Assembly (NCBI RefSeq): GCF_902859875.1
Contig: NZ_CADIKF010000017.1
Location: 58,651 to 122,650 of the forward strand
Source: Paraburkholderia solisilvae
GTDB lineage: Bacteria; Pseudomonadota; Gammaproteobacteria; Burkholderiales; Burkholderiaceae
DNA: 64,000 nucleotides
Reading direction: 5' to 3'
The position numbers were made by a program, and so were the translations under genes. Shown here in pieces: positions 45,776 through 54,387 of this stretch (the first letter of the stretch is position 1; each line of letters opens with the position of its first letter). The notes beneath the pieces are model-generated. The model ran no database searches. It had not been told where the DNA came from and saw nothing but the letters and a program-made list of their open reading frames with translations.

Positions 45776-46149
45776 CCAGTCTCGCCGAGGCGTCGCGCGC
45801 GGCGCGCCCGGCTTCGGCAGATTTATCTCAAAAAAGGCGGAATTCGCCCGGCCGCTCGCGACGTTGCTCCAACGGCACGCGAACTTAGCAAAAATCTTCC
45901 CCCATCGGCGCGAAAAAATAGAGTGTCTTTCGTTGCGATGCTGCCATTGAGCTCATCAGGCGCGATGGCGCAGCACGCGAACGGCAAACGCAAGCAACTT
46001 GCAGAGCGCCGGGGGAAGCATGGGACCGTTCGTTGCCGGCGCCAAAGCGCCGCTCCGATCGACCTGCGACTCCGGTCGATAACTCGCCGCACAACTCCTG
46101 GTAAGCGCTGAATCACTAACCGGGAGTCACGCGGCATGGAGACGCCCCC
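45776..46149. other. Intergenic region, no gene recognised
   Basis: 374 bases between the KirBac gene and the indolepyruvate oxidoreductase gene. It contains an A-run near 45832 and an AT-rich patch at 45890-45925 that may hold a promoter. A GGGAGTCACG region lies upstream of the next ATG. Confidence 0.4.
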
Positions 46150-49100
46150 ATGACCGCACGCCTGCCGGATGACGTCGCGCCGAACACCCCGTCCCCCGGC
46201 GCGTCCGATAACGACACGCCCGCACTCGCCGCCTACCGGCTTGCCGACAATCTCACCGCGACGCGCGGCCGGATCTTTCTGACCGGCACGCAGGCGCTGG
46301 TGCGTCTCGTCCTGATGCAGCGCGCGCTCGATCACGCGCGCGGTCTGCACACCGCCGGCTTCGTCAGCGGCTATCGCGGCTCGCCGCTCGGCGTGGTCGA
46401 TCAGCAATTGTGGAAAGCCGGCACGCTGCTCGCCGATAACGACATCCGCTTTCTGCCGGCGATCAACGAAGAACTCGGCGGCACCGCGGTGCTCGGCACG
46501 CAGCGCGTCGAAGCGGACCCGCAGCGCACCGTCGATGGCGTATTCGCGATGTGGTACGGCAAAGGCCCCGGCGTCGATCGAGCCGGTGACGCGCTCAAGC
46601 ACGGCAACGCATACGGCTCGTCGCCGCACGGCGGCGTGCTGGTGGTCGCGGGCGACGATCACGGCTGCGTATCGTCGTCGATGCCGCATCAAAGCGACTA
46701 CGCGATGATGGCGTGGTCGATGCCGATCGTGAACCCGTCGAATATCGCCGATATGCTCGAGTTCGGTCTCTACGGCTGGGCGCTGTCGCGCTGCTCGGGT
46801 GCGTGGGTCGGCTTCAAGGCGATCTCGGAGACGGTCGAATCCGGCTCGACGGTCGACCTCGACGCGCTACGCACCGACTGGACCGCCAGCGGCGACTTCG
46901 CGGCGCCGGCAGGCGGTCTGCACAATCGCTGGCCCGACCTGCCGAGCCTCGCGATCGAAGCGCGCCTCGCGGCCAAGCTCGACGCGGTACGCCATTTCGC
47001 GCGGATCAACAGCATCGACAAATGGATCGCGCCGAGCCCGCATGCGAATGTGGGCATCGTGACCTGCGGCAAGGCGCATCCCGATCTGATGGAGGCGCTG
47101 CGCCGCCTCGATCTGACAGCCGCCGACCTCGATGCGGCCGGCGTACGAATCTATAAGGTCGGGCTGTCGTTTCCGCTTGAGATGACGCGCATCGACGCAT
47201 TCGTCGGCGGACTCACCGAAGTGCTGGTGATCGAAGAAAAAGGCCCGGTCGTCGAACAGCAGATCAAGGATTACCTGTACAACCGGCAGACAGGTTCGCG
47301 CCCCGTCGTGATCGGCAAACACGCGGCGGACGGCACGCCGCTGCTGTCCGCACTCGGCGAGCTGCGGCCGTCGCGCATTCTGCCGGTATTCGCGAGCTGG
47401 CTCGCGCGGCACAAGCCGGCGCTCGACCGGCGCGAGCGCGTCGTCGATCTGGTCGCGCCGCAGATCCTGTCGAACGAAGCCGATGCGGTGCGGCGCACGC
47501 CGTACTTCTGTTCGGGCTGCCCGCACAACACCTCGACGAAAGTGCCGGAAGGCTCGATTGCGCAAGCAGGCATCGGCTGCCATTTCATGGCGTCGTGGAT
47601 GGAGCGCGATACGACCGGACTGATCCAGATGGGCGGCGAGGGCGTCGACTGGGCCGCGCATTCGATGTTCACGCGCACGCGCCACGTGTTCCAGAACCTC
47701 GGCGACGGCACCTACTTTCACTCCGGTATTCTCGCGATCCGCCAGGCAGTCGCGGCCAAAGCGACCATCACGTACAAGATTCTCTATAACGATGCGGTCG
47801 CGATGACCGGCGGCCAGCCGGTCGACGGCAGCATCTCGGTGCCGCAGATCGCACGGCAGGTGGAGGCGGAGGGCGTGTCGCACTTCGTCGTGGTCAGCGA
47901 CGAGCCGGAAAAATATGATGGCCATCATGACCTCTTTCCGAAGGGCACGACGTTCCATCACCGCAGCGAGCTCGACGCGGTGCAGCGCCAGTTGCGCGAT
48001 ATCGACGGCGTGACCGTGCTGATCTACGACCAGACCTGCGCGGCCGAGAAGCGTCGCCGCCGCAAGAAGGGCGAGTTCCCCGATCCCGACAAACGGCTCT
48101 TTATCAACGAGGCGGTATGCGAAGGCTGCGGCGATTGCGGCGCGCAGTCGAACTGCCTGTCGGTCGAACCGGTCGAGACGCCGCTTGGCCGCAAGCGCCG
48201 CATCGATCAGTCGTCGTGCAACAAGGACTATTCGTGCGTGAACGGCTTCTGTCCGAGCTTCGTCACGATCGAAGGCGGCGCGCTGAAGAAAGCCGCGGGT
48301 GTGGCATTCGATCGCGCGGCGCTCGTCGCGCAAGTCGATGCGCTGCCGCAGCCGGCCATCGCGCTCGATGCGGCGCCGTACGACATTCTGGTCACGGGTG
48401 TCGGCGGCACCGGCGTAGTGACGGTCGGCGCGCTGATCAGCATGGCTGCGCATCTGGAAGGCAAGAGTGCGTCGGTGCTCGACTTCATGGGGTTCGCGCA
48501 GAAGGGCGGCGCGGTGCTGTCATACGTGCGCTTTGCCGCGCGCGACGCATGGCTGAACCAGGTGCGCATCGATACGCAGCAGGCGGACGTGCTGCTCGCG
48601 TGCGACATGGTGGTCGGCGCGAGTGCCGACGCACTGCAGACGGTACGGCACGGGCGCACGCGAATCGTCGTGAATATGCACGCGATTCCGACCGCGACCT
48701 TCGTGCGCGATCCGGATGCGAACCTGCACGCGAGTGCACTGCTCGACAAGATGCGCGACGCGGCGGGCGGTGAACGGCTTGCGTCGTGCGATGCGCAGGC
48801 GCTCGCGACGCGTTTTCTCGGCGACACGATCGGCGCCAATATCGTGACGCTGGGCTTTGCGTGGCAGCTCGGACTCGTGCCGGTGTCGTTCGCGGCGATG
48901 ATGCGTGCGATCGAGCTGAACAATGTCGCCGTATCGATGAATCAGCTCGCGTTTTCGATCGGGCGGCTCGCGGCCGCCGGCCCCGACGCGCTCGAAAGGT
49001 TGTGGCAACAACGACATGCGGGCGCGGCGCCGCGAACTGCGGCTGTCGATGCGGGCGGCACGCTCGATGCGCTTGTCGCGGACCGCGAGGCGCGGCTCGC

Positions 49101-49941
49101 TGCTTATGGTGGCCGCAAGTATGTGACGCGCTACCGCGCGCTGGTCGATGCGGCGCGGCGTGCGGAGCGCCGCGCGTATGGTGTTGGCGGTGCTGGCGGT
49201 GCTGGCGGTGTTGGCGGTGTTGGCGGTGTTGGCGGTGTTGGCGGTGTTGGCGGTGCTGGCAGTACAAACGACGAACGCGATGCAAGCGCCGCCGCGCCCA
49301 ATGCGTCAGGCGAGCGTGTGAGCCGCGCAGTCGCGACGACCTTCTACCGCCTGCTTGCGGTGAAAGACGAATACGAAGTCGCACGGCTCTACGCGGACCC
49401 GGCGTTCCGCGCCGCACTGGAGGCGCAATTCGAAGGCATCGCGGGCAAAGACTTTCGCGTGAAGTTCAATATGGCGCCGCCAGCTTTGTCGCGCGCGGTG
49501 AACCACGGTGGCAGCGCCAAGGGCACGCCAGATTCGCCGCCGCGCAAGCGGACCTTCGGCCCATGGATGTGGCCCGTGCTGCGCGTGCTGGCGAGAGGCC
49601 GGCGTCTGCGCGGCACGCCGTTCGATCCGTTCGGACGCACGGCGGAGCGCCGCATGGAACGGCAACTCGCCGACGACTATCAGGCGACAATCGAGCGCGC
49701 GCTGACGATTCTCACCATCGACACCGCGGACGACATCGCCCAACTCGCGGAACTGCATGCGCGTGTGCGCGGGTACGGTCACGTGAAGCTCGCGAATCTC
49801 GCAGCGGTAAAGCGCAGCGAACGCGAACTGGCTGCGCGTCTGAATCTCGACGCGGCAACCGGCATGGCGGTGCGGCACGCGCTGGAACATGCGCGAGGCG
49901 CGGGCGCGTTGAAGGGTATTCCGGTAGTGGTTGCGAAGTGA
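46150..49941 (+). CDS. Fused indolepyruvate ferredoxin oxidoreductase (IorA-IorB type)
   Basis: 1263 residues. It oxidatively decarboxylates arylpyruvates or branched 2-oxoacids to acyl-CoA using thiamine diphosphate. N-terminal pyrimidine-binding region (TAGFVSGYRGSPLGVVDQQL), C-terminal TPP domain (FCSGCPHNTSTKVPEGS, GIGCHFMASWMERDTTG, MGGEGVDWAAHSMFTRTRHV), a [4Fe-4S] ferredoxin-like segment starting at C657 (NEAVCEGCGDCGAQSNCLS, SCNKDYSCVNGFCPSF) and the gamma domain (ILVTGVGGTGVVTVGALIS) follow in order. A low-complexity Gly/Val/Ala linker near 1011-1037 comes from a 9-bp repeat. The C-terminus is DUF6537-like. The 3' end is tandemly duplicated downstream. Confidence 0.93.
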   Translation: MTARLPDDVAPNTPSPGASDNDTPALAAYRLADNLTATRGRIFLTGTQALVRLVLMQRALDHARGLHTAGFVSGYRGSPLGVVDQQLWKAGTLLADNDIRFLPAINEELGGTAVLGTQRVEADPQRTVDGVFAMWYGKGPGVDRAGDALKHGNAYGSSPHGGVLVVAGDDHGCVSSSMPHQSDYAMMAWSMPIVNPSNIADMLEFGLYGWALSRCSGAWVGFKAISETVESGSTVDLDALRTDWTASGDFAAPAGGLHNRWPDLPSLAIEARLAAKLDAVRHFARINSIDKWIAPSPHANVGIVTCGKAHPDLMEALRRLDLTAADLDAAGVRIYKVGLSFPLEMTRIDAFVGGLTEVLVIEEKGPVVEQQIKDYLYNRQTGSRPVVIGKHAADGTPLLSALGELRPSRILPVFASWLARHKPALDRRERVVDLVAPQILSNEADAVRRTPYFCSGCPHNTSTKVPEGSIAQAGIGCHFMASWMERDTTGLIQMGGEGVDWAAHSMFTRTRHVFQNLGDGTYFHSGILAIRQAVAAKATITYKILYNDAVAMTGGQPVDGSISVPQIARQVEAEGVSHFVVVSDEPEKYDGHHDLFPKGTTFHHRSELDAVQRQLRDIDGVTVLIYDQTCAAEKRRRRKKGEFPDPDKRLFINEAVCEGCGDCGAQSNCLSVEPVETPLGRKRRIDQSSCNKDYSCVNGFCPSFVTIEGGALKKAAGVAFDRAALVAQVDALPQPAIALDAAPYDILVTGVGGTGVVTVGALISMAAHLEGKSASVLDFMGFAQKGGAVLSYVRFAARDAWLNQVRIDTQQADVLLACDMVVGASADALQTVRHGRTRIVVNMHAIPTATFVRDPDANLHASALLDKMRDAAGGERLASCDAQALATRFLGDTIGANIVTLGFAWQLGLVPVSFAAMMRAIELNNVAVSMNQLAFSIGRLAAAGPDALERLWQQRHAGAAPRTAAVDAGGTLDALVADREARLAAYGGRKYVTRYRALVDAARRAERRAYGVGGAGGAGGVGGVGGVGGVGGVGGAGSTNDERDASAAAPNASGERVSRAVATTFYRLLAVKDEYEVARLYADPAFRAALEAQFEGIAGKDFRVKFNMAPPALSRAVNHGGSAKGTPDSPPRKRTFGPWMWPVLRVLARGRRLRGTPFDPFGRTAERRMERQLADDYQATIERALTILTIDTADDIAQLAELHARVRGYGHVKLANLAAVKRSERELAARLNLDAATGMAVRHALEHARGAGALKGIPVVVAK
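49180..49260 (+). repeat. 9-bp in-frame minisatellite, 9 units
   Basis: Nine contiguous units of GGTGTTGGC or GGTGCTGGC inside the indolepyruvate oxidoreductase gene encode an alternating Gly-Val/Ala-Gly linker. Five central units are identical. Confidence 0.95.
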
Positions 49942-50158
49942 CCCGTTGGAACTTAAGGCCGCATCCGGCATAGCAGCGCGGCACGCGCATGGAACATGCG
50001 CGAGGCGCGGGCGCGTTGAAGGGTATTCCGGTAGTGGTCGCGAAGTGAGCCGGTTGGAACTTGAGGCAGCTTCCGGCATAGCAGCGCGGCACGCGCTGAA
50101 ACATGCGCGAGGCGCGAGCGGTCAAGAGCATTCCGGTAGTAACAGCAAAGTGAACTGG
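49859..50158 (+). repeat. Three imperfect tandem copies (106-108 bp) of the oxidoreductase 3' end
   Basis: Unit 1 (49859-49964) encodes the last 27 residues and the stop of the oxidoreductase plus about 24 bases. Units 2 (49965-50072) and 3 (50073-50158, cut) repeat the same sequence outside the gene. Unit 2 is about 90% identical to unit 1 and unit 3 is more diverged. Frame-shifting indels (106 versus 108) mean the extra copies do not extend the protein. Confidence 0.9.
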
Positions 50159-50190
50159 CGCAACGCGACACGGCAAGTCTGACGTTTCAA

Positions 50191-50949
50191 TCAGCCGCGC
50201 GGCCCAGCCGCCGCATCCAGCAGCGCCCTCGCGCGCGCCACCTTGTCCGCATCGATCGGCGCGCCGCTCTGGCCGCCGACGCGCACGCCGCTGCCGACAT
50301 GCACCGCCCGCACGCCGGTCGCGGCGACAAAACCCGCCAGCGCATCAACCGTCAGCCCCGCCCCCGCAAGCACCGTGCAATGCGTGCCCCGCGCCTGCGC
50401 GACCAGCGCGCGGATAACCGGCTCCGCTTGCAAAACCGACCGCGCACCGCCCGAAGTCAGCACGTTCGTCACCGTGTCGAAGCCAAGCAGCACGTCGAAT
50501 GCGCGCGGCAAATCGCGCGCTTCATCGAACGCGCGGTGAAACGTAATCGGCAAGCCATCTGCCGCGTCCACCGCTCGCGCGAGCCCATCGCGATCGATCT
50601 CGCCCGCCGGCGTCAGCATGCCGATCACGATGCCGTGCGCACGCGCCGCCGCGATCGCGCGCACATCGCGCAGCATCACCGACAGGTCATGCGCATCGAA
50701 CACGAACGAGTGGCTATGCGGCCGCACGATCACATTCACTGGAATGCGCACCGCATCGAGCACCGCTTCAATCGTGCCGATGCTCGGCGTCAGGCCGCCT
50801 TCGCCGAATGCGGTGATCAGTTCGAGACGGTCCGCGCCGGCTTGCGCGGCCGCTTGCGCATCCGCGACCGTCGTCGCAATCACTTCGAGCAGGATGCGCG
50901 TGGTTGCGTTTCCGTTTGTGTCTGTACTCGGTTCAGCGGAATCGGGCAT
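50191..50949 (-). CDS. cutC: CutC-family protein
   Basis: 252 residues with a TIM-barrel CutC fold. Recognised stretches are LLEVIATTVADAQAAAQAGA, DRLELITAFGEGGLTPSIG, VNVIVRPHSHSFVFDAHDL, GIVIGMLTPAGEIDRDGLAR, ITFHRAFDEARD and VLTSGGARSVLQ. CutC was first linked to copper tolerance; its true role is unsettled. The ATG at 50949 is supported by a purine-rich stretch. It lies 35 bases after an EAL gene on the same strand, which suggests co-transcription. Confidence 0.92.
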   Translation of the reverse strand: MPDSAEPSTDTNGNATTRILLEVIATTVADAQAAAQAGADRLELITAFGEGGLTPSIGTIEAVLDAVRIPVNVIVRPHSHSFVFDAHDLSVMLRDVRAIAAARAHGIVIGMLTPAGEIDRDGLARAVDAADGLPITFHRAFDEARDLPRAFDVLLGFDTVTNVLTSGGARSVLQAEPVIRALVAQARGTHCTVLAGAGLTVDALAGFVAATGVRAVHVGSGVRVGGQSGAPIDADKVARARALLDAAAGPRG

Positions 50950-50984
50950 GGCTCTCACGTGTCGTCGTCGAAAACGACATGATG

Positions 50985-52262
50985 TCAGACGCGCCCGTCG
51001 TCGAGCCAGTCGATATCGCCGCACAGCACGCAGGTGCGGTCGGCGATCTGCGTCGCGACCGACAGCGTCACGCACGGCACCGCTTCGTTGATCGACAGAT
51101 ACGGCCGCGTGACGTGCACGTGCCCGGGCTCCGCCATCGCGGTGCGGAAGTACGGACGCCTGAGCCAGTTCGCGCCTTGCGCGTCGGCCAACGGCAGAAA
51201 GCGCGTCTCGTGCGTCGCGCGGTCCGCGCGCAACATCACGTTGCGCCCGGCCTGACGTCCCTTTGCGTCGAGCAGATAGCAACGCGCCGCGTCGTCCAGC
51301 GCGAGGAAGTTCCAGCACACTTCATCGAGCGCTTCGCCGGCCGCGAGGCGTTCCGCGGCACGCTCGAATGCGCGCAGGTACGGCGCAAGCCGGGTCGCTG
51401 CGCGCCGCTCGCGCGCTTCGGCAAGCGTCTGGTGGCGCTCGCTCAGCTCGCTGATGCAAGCGGCGGCATGCGCACTGTCGGCAATGCCCGGCGCCGGCCG
51501 CGCAAAGTAAAAACCTTGCACGAAGTCGACGTCGCAATCGAGCGCCATATGCGCTTCCTGCTCGGTCTCGACGCCTTCGATCAGCACCAGCTTGCCCGCC
51601 TCGTGCAACAGCGCGACAAGGCCCGGCAGAATCGCGGCGACATCCGCGCGATGCGCGGCGTGCGACAGCAGAATGCGGTCGAGCTTCACGATATCCGGAT
51701 TCAGCTGCCAGATGCGTTCGATATTCGAGTGTCCCGCGCCGAAGTCGTCGAGTGCGATCAGAAAGCCGCGCTCGCGGAACTGACGCACCGCTTCGGCAAG
51801 ACGCTCGATATCGTCGGCGCTCTGCTCGAGCACCTCGAGCACGATGCGCCGCGGCGGCAGGTTCAGGCGCCGCAGGTTCGCCAGCAGCGACGCCGAATGA
51901 TAAGGATCGATCAGCGCACCCGGATGGACGTTCAGAAACAGCCACTCGCGCTCAGCGCCGAGCATCCGGAAATTCTCCATATGCAGCACTTGCGCGAGCC
52001 GGTCGACCTGCAGCAGGTCGCCGACCCGAGCGGCTTCGCCGAATACATCGATGGGCGACACCGGACGGTCGAACGCATCGTGCGCGCGCAATAAACCCTC
52101 GTAGCCGACCGCGCGCATATGCGACACGCTGAAGATCGGCTGGAATACGCTCGTCAGCGCGAGCCCGCCGTGCTGCACCGAGTAGCGCTGCAGCCCCGAG
52201 GTCATGCTCAATTCGAATCCATGCGGCGCTGCGGCCGTCCTTTCCTGTTGCGCTGTGGTCAT
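50985..52262 (-). CDS. EAL-domain protein with a C-terminal sensor-like domain
   Basis: 425 residues. The EAL domain (about 30-265) keeps the catalytic set: E in GYEGLLRAHD, LFLNVHPG, IVLEVLEQS, LIALDDFGAGHS, DIVKLDRIL, VLIEGVETEQEA and DFVQGFYFARPAP. As in the other EAL protein of this window the signature reads EGL. A linker helix rich in Ala/Arg leads to a C-terminal PDC/Cache-like domain (CWNFLALDDAARCYLLDAKG, FRTAMAEPGHVHVTRPYLSI) that could sense a small ligand in the cytoplasm. Likely a c-di-GMP phosphodiesterase; it precedes cutC. Confidence 0.9.
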   Translation of the reverse strand: MTTAQQERTAAAPHGFELSMTSGLQRYSVQHGGLALTSVFQPIFSVSHMRAVGYEGLLRAHDAFDRPVSPIDVFGEAARVGDLLQVDRLAQVLHMENFRMLGAEREWLFLNVHPGALIDPYHSASLLANLRRLNLPPRRIVLEVLEQSADDIERLAEAVRQFRERGFLIALDDFGAGHSNIERIWQLNPDIVKLDRILLSHAAHRADVAAILPGLVALLHEAGKLVLIEGVETEQEAHMALDCDVDFVQGFYFARPAPGIADSAHAAACISELSERHQTLAEARERRAATRLAPYLRAFERAAERLAAGEALDEVCWNFLALDDAARCYLLDAKGRQAGRNVMLRADRATHETRFLPLADAQGANWLRRPYFRTAMAEPGHVHVTRPYLSINEAVPCVTLSVATQIADRTCVLCGDIDWLDDGRV

Positions 52263-52655
52263 GCGTTCCTCTCACGCGAGAGCGAAGCCGCATCCGTCGC
52301 GAATGCGATCCCGCGAGCCCCGTACTGAAAATGTGCGATATCGGTCCCTGTTAAGCAAGCTCCATGCGCACGGTAGCGCACGATCGCGCATGCTTTGCCG
52401 TGAGACTTGCACCGCTCTCAAGGTCCGCGTGTCGAGCATGGGGCGCGGCGCACTGCGACGGTGCGCGGCGCCCGATGGCGGACGATACGGGCGCAGGACG
52501 CCGCGCGCAGCGCCGCATCCTGCGCGCGCACCTCTTTAGCTTAGGCGCGCTAGCGGCGGCGGCAACCAGGGTTCGATGCAGGATCGGCTATGCGCAACGT
52601 GAAGAAACGTCTGGAGGTGAAAGCTCAACGTGAAGAAACGTCTGGAGGTGAAAGC
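52263..52655. other. Intergenic region with a 31-bp direct repeat
   Basis: 393 bases between the EAL gene and the permease 3' end. The only structure seen is the 31-bp repeat at 52595-52658. The GC-rich stretch 52430-52560 has no recognised gene. A promoter for the EAL gene is expected at about 52300-52350. Confidence 0.4.
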
Positions 52656-52658
52656 TCA
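52595..52658 (-). repeat. 31-bp direct repeat at the permease 3' end
   Basis: Two perfect adjacent copies of a 31-base unit (52595-52625 and 52626-52656) begin CAACGTGAAGAAACGTCTGG. The second copy ends at the permease stop codon (52656-52658). It may be a fresh duplication. Confidence 0.9.
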
Positions 52659-53960
52659 GATCGCGGGTTCCTGCGCCGGCTTGCGGCGCAACAGCGCATA
52701 GAGAATGATCGCGCCGAAGGTCGCGGTGCCGATGCCGCCGAGACCGAAGCCGCCGAGCTTCAGCGAGAAGTCGCCGGCGCCGAGCACGAGCGTCACCGCC
52801 GCGACAATCAGATTACGGTTGTCGGAGAAATCGACTTTATTGACCACCCAGATGCGCGCGCCGGTCACCGCGATCAGACCGAACACGACGATCGATACGC
52901 CGCCGAGCACCGGCCCCGGAATCGTCTGAATCACCGCGCCGAACTTGGGCGAGAAGCCCAGCAGCAGCGCAATGACGGCGGCCATCACGAACACGAGCGT
53001 CGAGTAGATTTTCGTGACCGCCATCACGCCGATATTTTCCGCATACGTGGTGACGCCGGTGCCGCCCGCGAAGCCGGACACGACGGTCGCGAAGCCGTCG
53101 CCGATAAACGCGCGGCCGATATAGCGGTCGAGGTTTTGCCCGGTCATCGCGGCCACCGCCTTGATGTGGCCGAGGTTCTCCGCCACCAGAATGACCGCGA
53201 CCGGCGTGAGCAGCGTCATCGCATGCGGATCGAACGCCGGCGCCATAAAGCGCGGCATGCCCCACCACGGCGCATGCGCGACGACCGGGAAATCGATCGG
53301 CGCGCCGAGACCCATGCCGTTCGCGACTATTGCGTAGATCACGTAGGCGATCAGCAGGCCGACGAGAATCAGCAGACGCTGGACCATGCCATGCGCGAAC
53401 ACCGCGACCGCGCCGACGCAGATCACCGTGACGAGCGCCATCCACGAGTCGAACGCACTCGCGCTCACGCTCCTGACCGCGATCGGCGCGAGGTTCAGAC
53501 CGATCACCGCGACGATCGAGCCGGTCACGACCGGCGGCATCAAGGTCTCGATCCATGCGGTGCCCAACGCCGCGACAATCGCCCCGATGATCATATAAAC
53601 GACGCCGCACGCGATGATGCCGCCGAGCGCAAGCGGAATATTCGGGTTCGGCCCGTGCCCCGCATAGCCGGTCACCGCGATCACGAGCGCAATGAACGAA
53701 AAGCTCGAGCCGAGATAGCTCGGCACCCGGCCTCCGGTGATCACGAAGAACCACAGCGTGCCGATCCCCGACATGAAAATGCACAGATTCGGATCGAAAC
53801 CCATCAGCAGCGGCGCAAGCACGGTCGAGCCGAACATCGCGACCACATGCTGAATGCCCATCGCGAACATCTGCGGCAACGGCAGCCGCTCATCGGTCGA
53901 GATCACGCGCTCGCCGGTGCGTTGCGCGAGGCGCCAGCGCGGGAAATAGGATTCGGCCAT
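52656..53960 (-). CDS. NCS2-family uracil/xanthine permease
   Basis: 434 residues from the ATG at 53960 (GAGGAGAACCC upstream). About 14 helices with NCS2 signatures: FAMGIQHVVAMFGSTVLAPL, LGSSFSFIALVIAVTGYAG, PPVVTGSIVAVIGLNLAPIA, VAVILVAENLGHIKAVAAMT (helix-8 Glu) and the helix-10 substrate motif GFAGGTGVTTYAENIGVMAV. The N-terminus and these motifs fit the UraA/RutG uracil branch better than xanthine permeases. It imports pyrimidine base with H+. Confidence 0.92.
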   Translation of the reverse strand: MAESYFPRWRLAQRTGERVISTDERLPLPQMFAMGIQHVVAMFGSTVLAPLLMGFDPNLCIFMSGIGTLWFFVITGGRVPSYLGSSFSFIALVIAVTGYAGHGPNPNIPLALGGIIACGVVYMIIGAIVAALGTAWIETLMPPVVTGSIVAVIGLNLAPIAVRSVSASAFDSWMALVTVICVGAVAVFAHGMVQRLLILVGLLIAYVIYAIVANGMGLGAPIDFPVVAHAPWWGMPRFMAPAFDPHAMTLLTPVAVILVAENLGHIKAVAAMTGQNLDRYIGRAFIGDGFATVVSGFAGGTGVTTYAENIGVMAVTKIYSTLVFVMAAVIALLLGFSPKFGAVIQTIPGPVLGGVSIVVFGLIAVTGARIWVVNKVDFSDNRNLIVAAVTLVLGAGDFSLKLGGFGLGGIGTATFGAIILYALLRRKPAQEPAI

Positions 53961-54117
53961 GGCGGGTTCTCCTCTGTACGGCGTCAATGTTGGTCTGGTT
54001 ATGGCTTATGCATCGATCAGCCGCATAGGACGGCTGAGCTACGCGCGAGTGTACGGAGAGGCCATTCCACTGACAAGCAAGGCAACCCCATCTTGCGTGG
54101 GGCTGAAGTTGGGGTTA

Positions 54118-54239
54118 AAGCGCCAATTCGAGTCGATTCGATACACAACTTCAGATGAGCATCGAGGCATCGACCATGACGCACGCAGCACGAGATATGA
54201 GACGGGATAAGCGCTGAAGCGCCAACTCTTGTCGATTCG
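54118..54239 (+). repeat. 23-bp direct repeat pair
   Basis: Positions 54118-54140 and 54217-54239 share AAGCGCCAA(T/C)TC(GA/TT)GTCGATTCG with three mismatches, 99 bases apart. They may be members of a dispersed intergenic repeat family. Confidence 0.75.
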
Positions 54240-54349
54240 CTGAACGGATTGGGACTAGTCTGATTATCAGCACCCACCAGCCTCACTACACTGGTTTGGC
54301 TGCGCGACCCCATGTGTAGCGTAAGCGATTTTGTAACTCTCCGACTTTC

Positions 54350-54383
54350 CGCTCGCACTCCCCGGTGCGAGCGGCTTTTTTTT
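54350..54383 (+). terminator. Strong plus-strand terminator without an upstream plus-strand gene
   Basis: A perfect 9-bp stem CGCTCGCAC / GTGCGAGCG with a 6-base loop (54350-54373), then GC and eight T residues. It is directed away from any plus-strand CDS; the preceding 390 bases hold no recognised plus-strand gene. On the minus strand, downstream of the DUF2239 gene, no T-run follows the stem. Confidence 0.88.
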
Positions 54384-54387
54384 GTCA

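Larger units (their letters stand above)
53961..54387. other. Intergenic region with direct repeats and an orphan terminator
   Basis: 427 bases upstream of the permease. It contains a 23-bp direct repeat (54118-54140 and 54217-54239, three mismatches; core AGCGCCAA...GTCGATTCG) and ends in a strong plus-strand terminator (54350-54383). An open frame 53959-54210 has no gene-like features. A small RNA may lie before the terminator. Confidence 0.5.

Noticed and set aside
49931..50182. Open frame over the duplicated oxidoreductase 3' end
   Set aside because: It is a different frame of the tandem copies and has no ribosome site; it is explained by the duplication.
53959..54210. 83-codon plus-strand frame upstream of the permease
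   Set aside because: It begins inside the permease start region, has no Shine-Dalgarno and no recognisable protein content; repeats explain part of it.
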